Source: Pegoplata infirma (Eukaryota; Arthropoda; Insecta; Diptera; Anthomyiidae). From it: DNA of 64,000 bases. The notes beneath the pieces are model-generated. The model was not told the DNA's origin. It made no database searches and worked only from the letters and a program-made list of their open reading frames with translations. Location: assembly GCA_963921195.1 (NCBI GenBank), contig OY992537.1, positions 57,994,313 to 58,058,312 on the forward strand. The letters are read 5' to 3'. Position numbers and translations under genes: made by a program. Below are positions 1 to 10,065 of this stretch, piece after piece; within the stretch, counting starts at the first letter, position 1; the number at the start of each line of letters is the position of its first letter.

Positions 1-286
1 AATCCAGCCAAATCGGTCCAGTGGTTTAAAAGTTATGAGCAAAAGAGTAAATTTCGGCATTGGTTTTTCTGGAATTTACGAGATAAAAAACACGACAACT
101 TTCGAAAGACAACAATGAGACCGATGAAACTTAACATATATATTCACCGTTCCCCAGATCTACTTGGAATTAAATTTCAGCTCAATCGGTTAAGTGGTTC
201 AAAAGTTATAAGCAAATCCCTGAATTTCCGATTGGTTTCATCTTAAATGCCACGTGTTAAAAAGTTTTAAAAGCATTAGTGGTAAC

Positions 287-1132
287 TAGGGTGTTCAGCC
301 GATTAATTCTTGTTCGATTAATCGAACAATTTTTGACGAATAATTGTTCGATTTATTTTAAATTGCTAATTTCGATTAAAGGATTAATCGAAGAATTAAT
401 GTCGATTAATCGAATAAAAAAAAATATATGGTTTTTCTGGAAATATGCATATTGTTTTGAATTTTAAGTCAAATAAACAAACCAAATGTATGTGACCGCT
501 GGAATTCAGAAAAAAAACAGTCATGTTTCTATAGTGGTCCTTATTTTAATTTTTTTTTTCGGATTTTCGCTGCTCTTGAAGCTTGGATAAGTACATGATA
601 AAATATTGGGCCAAATCAGTTCAAGTTTTGGGCAAAAACCCACTAAATTATAAAAATATAAGTTAAAAATTTTATAAATATATTTTTTGTTTAACATTTT
701 TCCAAATATTGTCAGATAATAAATAGTAGCATAAAATGCTTGTGATATCGGTTATCCATATAATTTGGCAACAAAAATAATTTTTGGATTCTACCCATTT
801 TTCAAATCTCCAAAATAATTTTTTTTTAATTTTCGCAGAATACTCAAATTTTAAAACATTTTGTTATGCTTTTACGTTTGTGTTATTTTTTTTGCTAAGT
901 AATAAAATGTTAAAATACTTGTAATTAATATTGTTTATTTACTTAAGTACCAATTTTTTCTAAAATTGTCGAAAAAAAAATCTTGATATTTAGAAAATCT
1001 CTGAATTTGGAATTATTCGATTAATCGACCAATTTTCAAATTTTATTCGTTTAATCGAATAAGTCAAAAACGCCAAATTTCGATTAATCGTTTAATCGAA
1101 CAATAAAAAAACCCGATTAATTGAACACCCTA
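287..1132. mobile_element. hAT-type MITE with perfect 8-bp TSD
   Basis: Terminal inverted repeats begin TAGGGTGTTCA and end TGAACACCCTA. Both sides carry the 8-bp direct repeat GTGGTAAC (279-286 and 1133-1140). TIRs of the TAGRG type plus an 8-bp duplication are the hallmarks of hAT elements. The interior is built of ATTAATCG/CGATTAAT words in both orientations and has no transposase reading frame, so it is non-autonomous. The duplication is intact, so the insertion is fairly recent. Confidence 0.85.
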
Positions 1133-1139
1133 GTGGTAA

Positions 1140-2425
1140 CCCAGCAAAAAATAATCGATATTTCGGAAGCAGTGCATACAAGAATGCACTTGTGTAAGCG
1201 AATGATTTTTGATGTTGTTGTTTTTTTATGGCATTCGCTTAGACAGCTGCATACCGTATGCAGTAGTGTAAGGGAGAGATTTTGTTGGCATACTAACCTG
1301 CATACCGGTTGCAGTAAAGTATGGCAATGACTTAAAAAAATACTAAAAATATTTAAGAAAAGGCATGATTTCAATTCATACACCGCTCAACACTCATTTT
1401 CCGGTTTGAATTCTGGTGATCAATTTTAGTAGACTTTGATCTCCTGATTCCAAATCAGTTCTCCAAATTTGTCCATCACGTCCAGATTTTTAGTTATTCA
1501 TGGTTGAAAATGCGAAAAATGACGATTTTTGCAGTATTTGAAAGCCTGCACAGCAGCCATTGAGTGGAATACAAATCTGGTATAAAGCGCAAAAGTATAA
1601 TTTTTCTTTGGTCTCCAACATAGAAAACAATTTTTTTTATAATTTTTGCTTTTGGTTGGGTTACACTTGCGTTTTAAAATGACTCTGTTAAAATTATAAT
1701 TTTTGTAAAAAATATAAGGTAGATACCTTAATTTTTTTTATATTTTTCAAAGAAAAACTAAAAAAAATAAATATTTTACAAATTTAAGTTATTTGTGTTA
1801 TTTTTCGTACAAACCGAAAGATATCTTTAATGGGTTTAAAAGTATATAAAAAAGAATAAACTTTTGCCTAAATTTTAAGCTCATCACAGTAAAGATTGAT
1901 CATCTGGTTTTTGTTTTAGAGCCTTTTAAAAATGGTGCTTTTTCTAATTTTTTTCACAGTGTTTTTTTAAATAAATGTTTGGCCAATAATACTGCAACAA
2001 CTTCAAATTTTTTTGATCATATATTTGAGATCATAGGTCAATTCTACTCTAACGCTTTATACCAGATGTTTATTCCACCCAGTGGCTGCTGTGCAGGCTT
2101 TCAAAAAATGCAAAAATTGCGTTTTTTCGCATTTTCAACCGCGAATAATTAAAATTCTAGACGTGATGGAAAAATTTGGAGCACAGATTTGGAATCAGCT
2201 AGTCAAAATCTTTAAAAATTTGGTATCAAACTTCAAACCGGAGTCAAAAACCTTCGATTTGTTGAGCGGTGATATTCATTGCGCTGATATAAGCGCTCGA
2301 AAGAAATGCTCTAAAGTGGGACATTGCGAACAAATATCATGCCATACGTAAGCAGGTTTGTAAGCAGACAACAAAAATCACTCCCTTACAAACCTGCTTA
2401 TAGACAAGCAGTATTTTTTGGTGGG
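1140..2425 (+). mobile_element. CCCAGCA MITE family A, copy A1
   Basis: It starts CCCAGCAAAAAATA and ends with the inverse of CCCACCAAAAAATA, flanked by AA on both sides (1138-1139, 2426-2427). Homologous copies lie at 61838-62051 and 62180-62572. The element contains short palindromic blocks such as GCATACCGTATGC and AAGCAGGTTTGTAAGC. It is split by a foldback element at 1381-2271; without that insertion it would be about 390 bp, the length of copy A3. No coding capacity. Confidence 0.85.
1381..2271. mobile_element. Foldback element with ~215-bp TIRs and 3-bp TSD
   Basis: Both ends begin CACCGCTCAAC and the two arms stay alignable, with mismatches and small gaps, for about 215 bp, as far as CTGGTATAAAGCG (left) and its inverse near 2052. 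The flanking ATA (1378-1380 and 2272-2274) is present once in the uninterrupted family A copy at 62180-62572, which proves the insertion point and a 3-bp target duplication. The AT-rich interior has no reading frame. Superfamily not assigned. Confidence 0.8.
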
Positions 2426-2777
2426 AACTTACCAATGCTTTTCAAACTTGTTTAGCTTTAAAACAAGTTTAACTAAAAGTTTAACTTAAAAAACTTGTTT
2501 AGTTTTAAAAGCATTGGTAACTTAAAAATTACACTCGAAAAAAATTTTACACTCGAAAAAAATTTTACACTCAAAAAAAAAAATTTTGTATTTTTTTACA
2601 AAAATGACAATATTTTGTGTACATACGTACGTGCATTCACTCAGAAATATTTTTACAGTAAAACAAACATTACACTGAAAAACATTTTACACTCAAAAAA
2701 AAAATTAGTAATTTTTCTTTTATTTTTTTAAAAAATTACAAAAAAAGAGTTTTTTACTCAAAATAAAATATTTCTAA

Positions 2778-3095
2778 TGTTTAACAAATGCAACATTTTT
2801 ATTCTACAAGAAGTTCAAAGTCCTGCACTTGGACCCAGAGAATTAGAAAATGTAGTTATTTTCGGTCCGCCTCCCCCTTTTATGGGCGTGGAATATTTTT
2901 TTTTTTTTTAAATAATGATAGACTATTATTTCTTTAGTACAAAAATCATAAGAATGAATTTTTAAGCACATAGTCGAAGAAATTTGCCCCCCCCCCCCCG
3001 AATTACCACTACCAACGCCCAGGCATTTTTTTTTTATTTTTTGCAAGTTGGAGGGTATAAAAAATTCGGCACAGCCGAATTTGACACTCTTACCT
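2778..3095 (+). mobile_element. Helentron-like family E fragment, 3' end
   Basis: It carries the family E block 'gtttaacaaatg', 'cacttggaccc' and 'tttatgggcgtgg', then the 3' terminus 'ggagggtataaaa' followed by the hairpin ATTCGGCACAGCCGAAT and 'gacactcttacc'. The 5' part with the GTCY microsatellite is missing. Non-coding. Confidence 0.75.
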
Positions 3096-3570
3096 TTTTT
3101 TTTTTCATTAACATTTTCATCAATATATTTTTTTTCATCAATATTTTTTTTTTTTCATCAATATTTTTTTTCATCAATATTTTTTTTCATCAATATTTTT
3201 TTTTATAAATATTTGTTTCATCCATATTTTTTTCACCAAATTTTTGTTATCAATATCTTTTTTTTTTTTTTAATAAAACGTAACATAATTATTTTTCATC
3301 AATATATTTTTTTCAACAAAATTTTTTTTAACAATTTTTTTTTATTAATATTTTTTGCATCAATATTTTTTTTCATCAATATATTTTTTCATCATTATTT
3401 TTTTTCATTAATATTATATTCATCAATATTTTATTTTTTCATCAATATTTTTTTTTGTCAATATTTTTTTTCATAATTTTTTTTTCATCATTATTTTTTT
3501 CATAAATTTTTTTTTTTTTCATCAATATTTTTTTACATTAATATTTTTTTTCGTTAATATTTTATTGCGT
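3096..3570. repeat. Degenerate TTTTTTTCATCAATAT tandem array
   Basis: About 30 imperfect copies of a 14-20 bp unit (poly-T plus CATCAATAT), with variable T-run length. Open frames across it read Phe/Ile-rich nonsense and are not genes. An inverted A-rich cousin (gatgaaaaaaa) lies at 19863-20116. Confidence 0.8.
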
Positions 3571-4928
3571 TTTGCATGGAATGACAATTTAATATAGCGT
3601 TATTTTTTCCAAAAAAAAAGTGTTTGCTTTGGAAAAAAACACCTATTTATACAGCAAAACATTATCATGATTTAATGGTTCGGGCAAAAGTACAAACTTC
3701 GCAGACATTTTTCATATATTTAGGGAAAATTTCTTTGGCGGTAAGAATTTTTTCCATGTAATAGGGAATTCCTTGTAAGGAAAATGATGGGCTATTTAAC
3801 AGTACATGATCTAAAATTTTTTCCAAACAGTTAAGAAAATTTCCCAACTTTTAGTTAAGTTTAAGTAAATTGTGGGAAAATTTTTAAAATATTTTGAAGA
3901 AAATTTTTCCAAAGTTTAAGTTAAGTCTTTTTTTTAGTGTAAGCTTTACTGTAAGAAATATTTTTTGACTAAAAAATATTCCTCCCCCAATCCAAATAGA
4001 GGGTATAAAAATAGAGGGTATAAAAATGGAGAAAGATTTAAGAAATTTTTGTAGAATTTTCAATATGAAAAATTAATTAATTATAATTTAAGTTTATTAA
4101 TGGCTTTTTAACTTCCTACAATTATTTAGCAAATTCATTAACACTTTAACTATAAATTTTTGAAAAAAAAATTAACTGTCATGCCTCGTCATAATTCCTA
4201 TTATTGTTGAGTCCAATAAAATGCATCATTGAAATTAAAGGCATAACTTAAAATTGCCACCATGGAACAATGACGGCTTATTAACAAGTATAAATGAACA
4301 AAAAAAAATAAAAAAACATTAACAGAAATAAAAAATAAAAGCTCGTGAAATAGATGCTGTTCATAAAAAGATAATAAAAGGCGTTAAAAATTATGGGACA
4401 AAACATTAAAAAAATACGCAAGCTAAACTAGCAAATACAGTGAAATCTATGGGGGGCGGAGACACTCATAAACGGAAATGGTTTTACCAGAAAACTATGT
4501 GGTAAAAAATATTAATTTATTTGAGTGTAAATTAAAGTTCAAATGCAGATATGCTATCGTTAGCCACCTTTATCAGACACTAAAAAATTTTACTGTTTCA
4601 AAAAAAAAAATATATATATTTTAGTGACTGTGCGACAAAAATTAGTAATAATAAATAAAATTTTAAACAAAATAAACACCCCGCAAAATCATCTAAATTT
4701 CAAAGATAAAAAAAACATACAAAAGCTTAAAAATTTAAATACAAAAAAAAAATAAATAAAAAAGAACCAAAAAAAAGCAGTGATATTTGATCAGTAGTAT
4801 TATACATCTGTATTTTGTTTAACCAATTAACATGTTTGTGTGAAAAAAACTTAAATGCATTAATCTTTTTTGTTAGATTTTAAGAGTTTTTTTTATTTTT
4901 TTCATTTTTGATAAATGCACTTAATGTT

Positions 4929-4944
4929 AAACAAAAGACTTAAG
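4929..4944 (-). other. Dispersed CTTAAGTCTTTTGTTT motif, copy 1
   Basis: Exact 16-nt match on the reverse strand, preceded by TTTGTTG. Other copies: 5004-5019, 30290-30305, 39215-39230, 55834-55849, 63651-63666. Function unknown. Confidence 0.6.
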
Positions 4945-5003
4945 CAACAAACTTTGCAAAATATCAACATCATCAACAACAACAATTTAGCATAACATAC
5001 CAA

Positions 5004-5019
5004 CAAACAAAAGACTTAA
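5004..5019 (-). other. Dispersed CTTAAGTCTTTTGTTT motif, copy 2
   Basis: The reverse strand reads TTAAGTCTTTTGTTTG, lacking the leading C, about 70 bp from copy 1. Confidence 0.5.
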
Positions 5020-5787
5020 AAACATACTTACTGTCGAGACTTTTTTTTTCTTTTCCTACTAAAATAAATAGCCATATTTGTAGTTTTTTTGTTCAGCTTT
5101 AACAAATAGAATCTTTAATGATTTTTTAATAATATTAAACCATTAATCATTAAAAAAAATACACAAAAATTGCAGAAATTTGATTTATTGCTTGCTAAGG
5201 AAGTGGGAAAACACTTTGAGTTTTAGTGATTTAATTTTTTTTTCCAAATTAATTATATGTCCAGAAAATAATGATTGAGCCGAAATAAAACAAAATTAAA
5301 CGGAACTAGAAAATGTTTTTAAACAAAAATTTTACAAATGTCTAAGAATTTTCCTTCCTTAAGAAAATGCATTAGACAATTTTTCCCCATTAAAATATAT
5401 CAGATTTGTAGATAGTTTTTTATAGAAAAGTTTTAACGTGCTGAAGTTCTGTAAAAAGTACATATTCCGATTATATTAGGCGCGGATCCAGCTCTTGGGT
5501 TTGGAGCGGGAGGGAAATTTTTTTTTTTTACTCAAACATTTTTTTTGCAGAGTGGAATTTGAATCATTAGTTAATGTTTTTTAGTGTTTACCTCTTGTTT
5601 ATTATGATTTTTTCTTTATCAAAATTTAAAAATTTATTCCTATCAAAAAAGTTTTAGAACTTAAGAAAATGTTTGATATTTTGAAAAATGTCTCCTTAAA
5701 AAATTCTAACATTCTAAAAAAAATTTCTGATCGAAAAAGCCCCAGATTCTGAAACAATTTTCCAATAGAAATTATATAAGATTTCAG

Positions 5788-6239
5788 ACATAATGTATAT
5801 ATATTATTGATCCATGATCGATTCTAAGACATTCGGTGAATGTCCGTCTGTCCGTCCGTCCGTCTGTCTGTAGATAACACAATGCGGTCCAAAATAAAAC
5901 AGCTAGACTCCTGAAGTTTGGCACAAATATGTATCATATTCATAGGCAGGTTAAGTTCGTGAATGGGCAAAATCGGTCCAGGAGGAAAAAAGTTCCCCCT
6001 TGAAGAACTAAACCAACCTCTGAAAAAATACACTATTTTTATATGTTTTTTTGTATTTTTGTTAAACAAATGAAACATTTGGTATATTTATCGCGATGGG
6101 AAAGTGGTCTCAAAGTCCCCCACTGACATCCATTACCCCCCCCCCCCCCAAAACGCCCCTGACAATTTTTTTTTTAATTTTTTTTACATTTTGGAGGGTA
6201 TAAAAGATTCGGAACAGCCGAATTTAACACTCTCACTTG
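5788..6239 (+). mobile_element. Helentron-like family E copy E1
   Basis: It begins in the (TA)n block next to 'gatccatgatcgattctaagacatt', followed by a short (GTCY)n run at 5841-5872. A conserved body follows (tcggtccaggagg, aagttccccctt), then 'ttggagggtataaaa', a hairpin ATTCGGAACAGCCGAAT and the terminus CTCACTTG followed by TTT. This layout (TA and GTCY microsatellites, subterminal inverted repeat, 3' hairpin) matches dipteran mini-me/DINE-1-like non-autonomous Helentrons. The 5' terminus is missing. Confidence 0.75.
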
Positions 6240-7480
6240 TTTCTACAGAAAAAGTTTAAGAAAACGCAACGTTCTTTCTACACAAAAACTTGCAGGTTTT
6301 TGAAAAACAATTTTGTAGAAAGTACCTGAGATTAAAAAAATTTAAGACTTTAAACGCTTTTTCAAATTTTTTGAGGCAATTCCCCAGATTCTGAGACTCT
6401 TTTCTATGGAAAAGTATAGTTTCCTCAGGCACTTTCCTTTAAAAAATCTAAGATTCTTAAACAGTTTCTGAGTCATATTTTCTATTAAAATTAAGAAATT
6501 TTTCCTACGAAAAGTCTGAGATTCTGAGACATTGTGCGCGATTCGAGAGTACTCTTTCACCATTCACCTATTTTTTTTATACAATAAAAGATGTAGTTAA
6601 TATCTTTAATAATTACAAGAACAAAAATAAAAATTCTAAAGGATATCAACTTTTTAAACATTACGTGAATGATGAAAGAGTATAGCCGAATCGAGCATAT
6701 TATTCTCTCAGAAAAGGTCTCACACGCAGAGAGCAGATATGATTGTGCCAACCATTATTTAAGAGCGTCATATTATGATTGAAAATTTTATCATAACTTG
6801 TTTGTAGCAACCATAACATTTTTTCAGTAATCATGTTATGATCCTAAGTATTCGAAAATTTTATTTTAGGACCATAATATGATTGCACAAAAAATTTATG
6901 ATTGCTGTAAACATATTATGAGAAAATTTTCAATCATAATATGACGCTCTTAAATTATGGTTGCCACAATCATATCTCTTCTCTGAGAAGAACTTCTAAG
7001 ACATTTTTCCTACAGAAAAAATCTCAGAGTCTGTGTCCCAGACATTTTTCTACACAAAAAGTCTTTGATTCGGAGAAATTTTTTAAATAGAAAAAATCTT
7101 AGAATCTAATATTCTCAGATTCTGGCACGTTTTTGCTAAAAGTCTCAGATCCGGAAGCACTTTTTCTATAGAAAAAGTCTCATAGTCTGAGTAATTTTTC
7201 CTATAGGAAAAGTCTCAGATTCATTAACATTTTTTCTACATAAAAATTCACAAATTCTGAGAAATTTTTGCAATCGAAAAAGTCTGAGATTTTATTTGTA
7301 GGATTCTAAGACTTTTTTTAATATAGAAAAGGTCTTAGCTTTTTCTATTAAACAGTCTCAGATTCTGAGACATATTTCAAATAGAAATAATCTCAGAATC
7401 TGAGACATTTTTTCTAAAAAAAGGCTTAGATTCTGAGATTCCGACACATTTTTCCAATAGAAAAAAGCCACACACAGAAA
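6240..7480. repeat. Degenerate ~35-40 bp tandem array 1
   Basis: Repeated imperfect units combine 'tctcagattctgagac' with 'atttttctatagaaaaagt'. Units are variable in length and too diverged to align exactly. The array is interrupted by a MITE at 6727-6985. Related arrays: 8826-9865, 25080-27135, 28690-29395. Confidence 0.75.
6727..6985. mobile_element. Short TIR element (CAGAGA ends)
   Basis: Left end CAGAGAGCAGATATGATTG and inverted right end CAGAGAAGAGATATGATTG. The arms match for about 75 bp with few differences. The CAGAG start resembles hAT ends, but no 8-bp duplication is visible, so the class is uncertain. It lies inside a degenerate tandem array. Confidence 0.7.
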
Positions 7481-8825
7481 ATTATATAGTATATTTTATT
7501 TTTATTAAAATTTTCATTGTTTTTAAATTTAATATTAATTAAATTTTTAATTAATATAATTAATTATTTAATTAAATTTTTAACTTTATTTTAATTAACC
7601 TTTTAATTGTTTTCAAATACAATATTAATTAAGTATTTAATTTACACAATTATTTGTTTGTTTAAATTTTTAGCTGTATTTACTTATTTTTATACCGTCC
7701 TTCCGTCCGTCTGTATAAAGCACGATTCAGTCCAAGATAAAAGAGCTAGACTCCTAAAAATTTACACGAATGTGTCTCATAGTCATAGGCCGGTTTAGTT
7801 CGGAAATGGGTAAAATCGGATAAGGGACAAAAAAGTTCCCCCTTAAAGAACTAAAAAAACCTCGATAAAAGCTCCATTTTTTACAGCTTTTTTTGCATTT
7901 TTGTTTAACAAATGAAACCTTTTATGTCAAAAAGGGTTAAAAGTCATACACTTAGACCCCGGGGGGTTACAAAATATTGTTTTTTTTTTGCCCCGCCCCC
8001 TTTTGTGGGCGTGGATTGAAAAAAAACATAAAAATTATGAAAAAATAGTATAACTAAAATTTAAAAAGCATAATAAATAATTTAGTAAACATTTATCGCG
8101 TTGGAGAAGGTATCCCCCAGCACCCCCATAGAGCCCTCTCCCAAAAACGCCTCTGAAATTTTTTTATATGTATTTTACCATGTTTGTTGGAGGGTATCAA
8201 AGATTCGGCACAGACGAATTTAACACTCTCACTTGTTTTTTGTTTGTTTTGTTTTCCATGTGTGTGTGAGTGTGTGTTTTTCTCTTGCATTGTATTACAT
8301 ACAAAAAAAAATACATAAGTATAAACAGTTTGTTCAATGTTTTTTTTATTTATCATATAGTTTTTTGAATTCTCATTTTGTTTATAGCTTTATGTATATA
8401 AAAAGTTTATAATCAACTTTATAAAATTATCTCACTATGTTTTTACGGCATACATAAATTTGAAGAAATATTTTTTTATACTATTTTATTTAAAAAAAAT
8501 GTTTTTTTAAACTATTTATTTTTTAAAAAAATTTAACTAATTTTTTTAATTTATAGAATTAAAATGTTAATTGGTTTCCAATTTTTTTTAAATTAAATTT
8601 TTAATTTATATAATTAAAATTTTAATTATTTTTTTTTTTTTAATTTTAATTAATTTTTTTAATTTATAGTTTAGTTAAGTTTTTAATAAACTAAATATCC
8701 ATTTATTTTTAATTAATGGCATAAAAATATTTTTTATTTATATGCACATTTTAGTGATTGGTCCGGATTTAATTACTTTTTTCATTAAATCTAAGAATTT
8801 TTTAATTAAATTTTTTTTCTGTTCA
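7481..8825. other. AT-rich block around an E element
   Basis: Runs of TTAATTAAATT and similar words flank the E2 copy. The block begins near CACAGAAAA (7473) and ends near TTTTCTG (8820), so it may itself be a MITE with CACAGAAA-type ends that split the surrounding array. No genes. A short GT-rich microsatellite lies at 8259-8279. Confidence 0.4.
7692..8235 (+). mobile_element. Helentron-like family E copy E2
   Basis: It has 'ataccgtccttccgtccgtctg', then the family E body and a 3' end 'ggagggtatcaaa' plus hairpin ATTCGGCACAGACGAAT (one mismatch) and CTCACTTG. 5' truncated, non-coding. Confidence 0.75.
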
Positions 8826-9865
8826 GATTCTGTGTAATTTTTCCTATAGGAAATGTCTCATATTCTGATTCAAATTTTTACAGAAGAAAATTTTATATTT
8901 TTCTATAGAAAAATTTAACATTTTTTCTATTAAAAAATTGTAAGATTTGAAAATTCACGGATTAGAAAAATTTTTCCTAAAAAAAATATATTTTCTTTTT
9001 CCTTCTTACCCATCTTCTTTTCAGATTTTGTTTTAAATAAGAATTATTAGATTTTCCCTATTGAAAATTCTCAGATCTCTCCTATTAAAAACTCAGTTTT
9101 TTCCTATAAAAAATTGTCAGATTTTTCAATAGAAAAATTTTCAGATTTTTCATATAGAAAAACTATTAAAAAAATCGCAAATTACTTACCCCCAGTTTTT
9201 GTAATACGAACGCCATTCGTTCGTAAAGAATTTGTGTGTATTTTGTTATTGTAACAGAAACAAAATACATGCAAATTCGTCGCAGACGAATGGCGTTCGT
9301 ATTACAGAAACTTGGGGTTAATTTTTTTATAAAAAGAAAATCCCTGAAGAAAATTTTCTTGTTTTCCTATATAAAAATTTAAAGAGTCCGAAATATTTTT
9401 CCTAAAAAAAATTTTAAAATTCAAAAAATCTAAGATTAAAAAAAAATTTTTTCCTGGAAAATTAAATAATTCTCACAAACATAATATCCTTTTCTCTTTC
9501 CGTTTACCATCTTCTTCTCAGATTTGTTCAAAATAAGAATTTTTAGATTTTTCCTATGAAAAATTTTTAGGATTTTCTTATAAATAACTGTCAGAGTTTT
9601 TTCTATAGAATAATCCTTAGAAAATTTTTCTTAAACAAAAATTTAATATTTTTCATGGATGAATTTCTATAAAAAATTCCCCATAAAAAGTTCTTCCTAA
9701 AAGTTTGCAAATTATTCCTATAGAAAAATTCTATATTTTTTTTTTTTAAAGAAAAATTCTCATTTTTTTTTTAATATAGAAGAACTCCAATAATCTGAGA
9801 CATTTTTCTTTTAGAAAAAATTTTAACATTCTTGAAAATTTTTAATAGAAAAAAAATCGCAGATT
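8826..9865. repeat. Degenerate ~35-40 bp tandem array 2
   Basis: Diverged repeats of 'cagattttt' and 'cctatagaaaaatt'. The array is interrupted by a 129-bp foldback MITE at 9189-9317. No coding sequence. Confidence 0.65.
9189..9317. mobile_element. 129-bp MITE with CCCC ends and TTA TSD
   Basis: The ends read CCCCCAGTTTTTGTAATACG and, inverted, CCCCAAGTTTCTGTAATACG. The pairing continues through AACGCCATTCGT. Flanking TTA on both sides (9186-9188, 9318-9320). A 3-bp TTA duplication is typical of PIF/Harbinger MITEs. Confidence 0.75.
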
Positions 9866-9958
9866 ATTTTCATTTTTCCCTCTCCTTTCCTTTTCCCCCT
9901 CACCTTTCCTTTTCCCCCTCTCCTTTCCTTTCCTTTCCTCTCTTTTCTTTTTTTTGTC
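9866..9958 (+). repeat. Homopyrimidine tract
   Basis: About 90 bp of almost uninterrupted C/T with repeated CCTTTCCTTTTCCCCCT phrases. Mirror-symmetric stretches of this kind can form triplex (H-DNA). A run of 15 A follows shortly after (10050-10065). Confidence 0.8.
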
Positions 9959-10065
9959 TTTCAAATTCGGCTTGGGGGGGGCCAATTTTCTTTTTCCCTT
10001 CCCGCGGCTCCGCGTCTGGAGTATATTGCATTTTATCTATTCCCCTTCAAAAAAAAAAAAAAAAT

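Larger units (their letters stand above)
1..2770 (+). mobile_element. Helentron-like family D copy, partial, heavily interrupted
   Basis: The first ~280 bases and 2426-2770 belong to one repeat. The left part carries the 'aaatcggttcagtggttcaaaagttat' type phrases seen again, in reverse, at 44275-44560 and 31490-31560. The right part has the same inverted phrases around ttaccaatgc and the ACACTCAAAAAAA runs seen reversed at 43620-43950. The 5' end is outside the window and no 3' hairpin end is seen. Two elements were inserted into the middle (287-1132 and 1140-2425). Non-coding; the family is defined by its fuller copy at 43519-44797. Confidence 0.6.
3571..5787. other. AT-rich DNA without recognised genes
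   Basis: No convincing coding exon on either strand. Roughly 4040-5400 looks non-repetitive within this window and contains two reverse-strand copies of the CTTAAGTCTTTTGTTT word (4929-4944, 5004-5019). 5640-5790 shows weak units of the degenerate 'tctcagattctgagac' repeat. Confidence 0.6.

Noticed and set aside
3048..3476. 142-codon Phe/Ile-rich frame
   Set aside because: Low-complexity T-rich tandem array; composition alone keeps the frame open.
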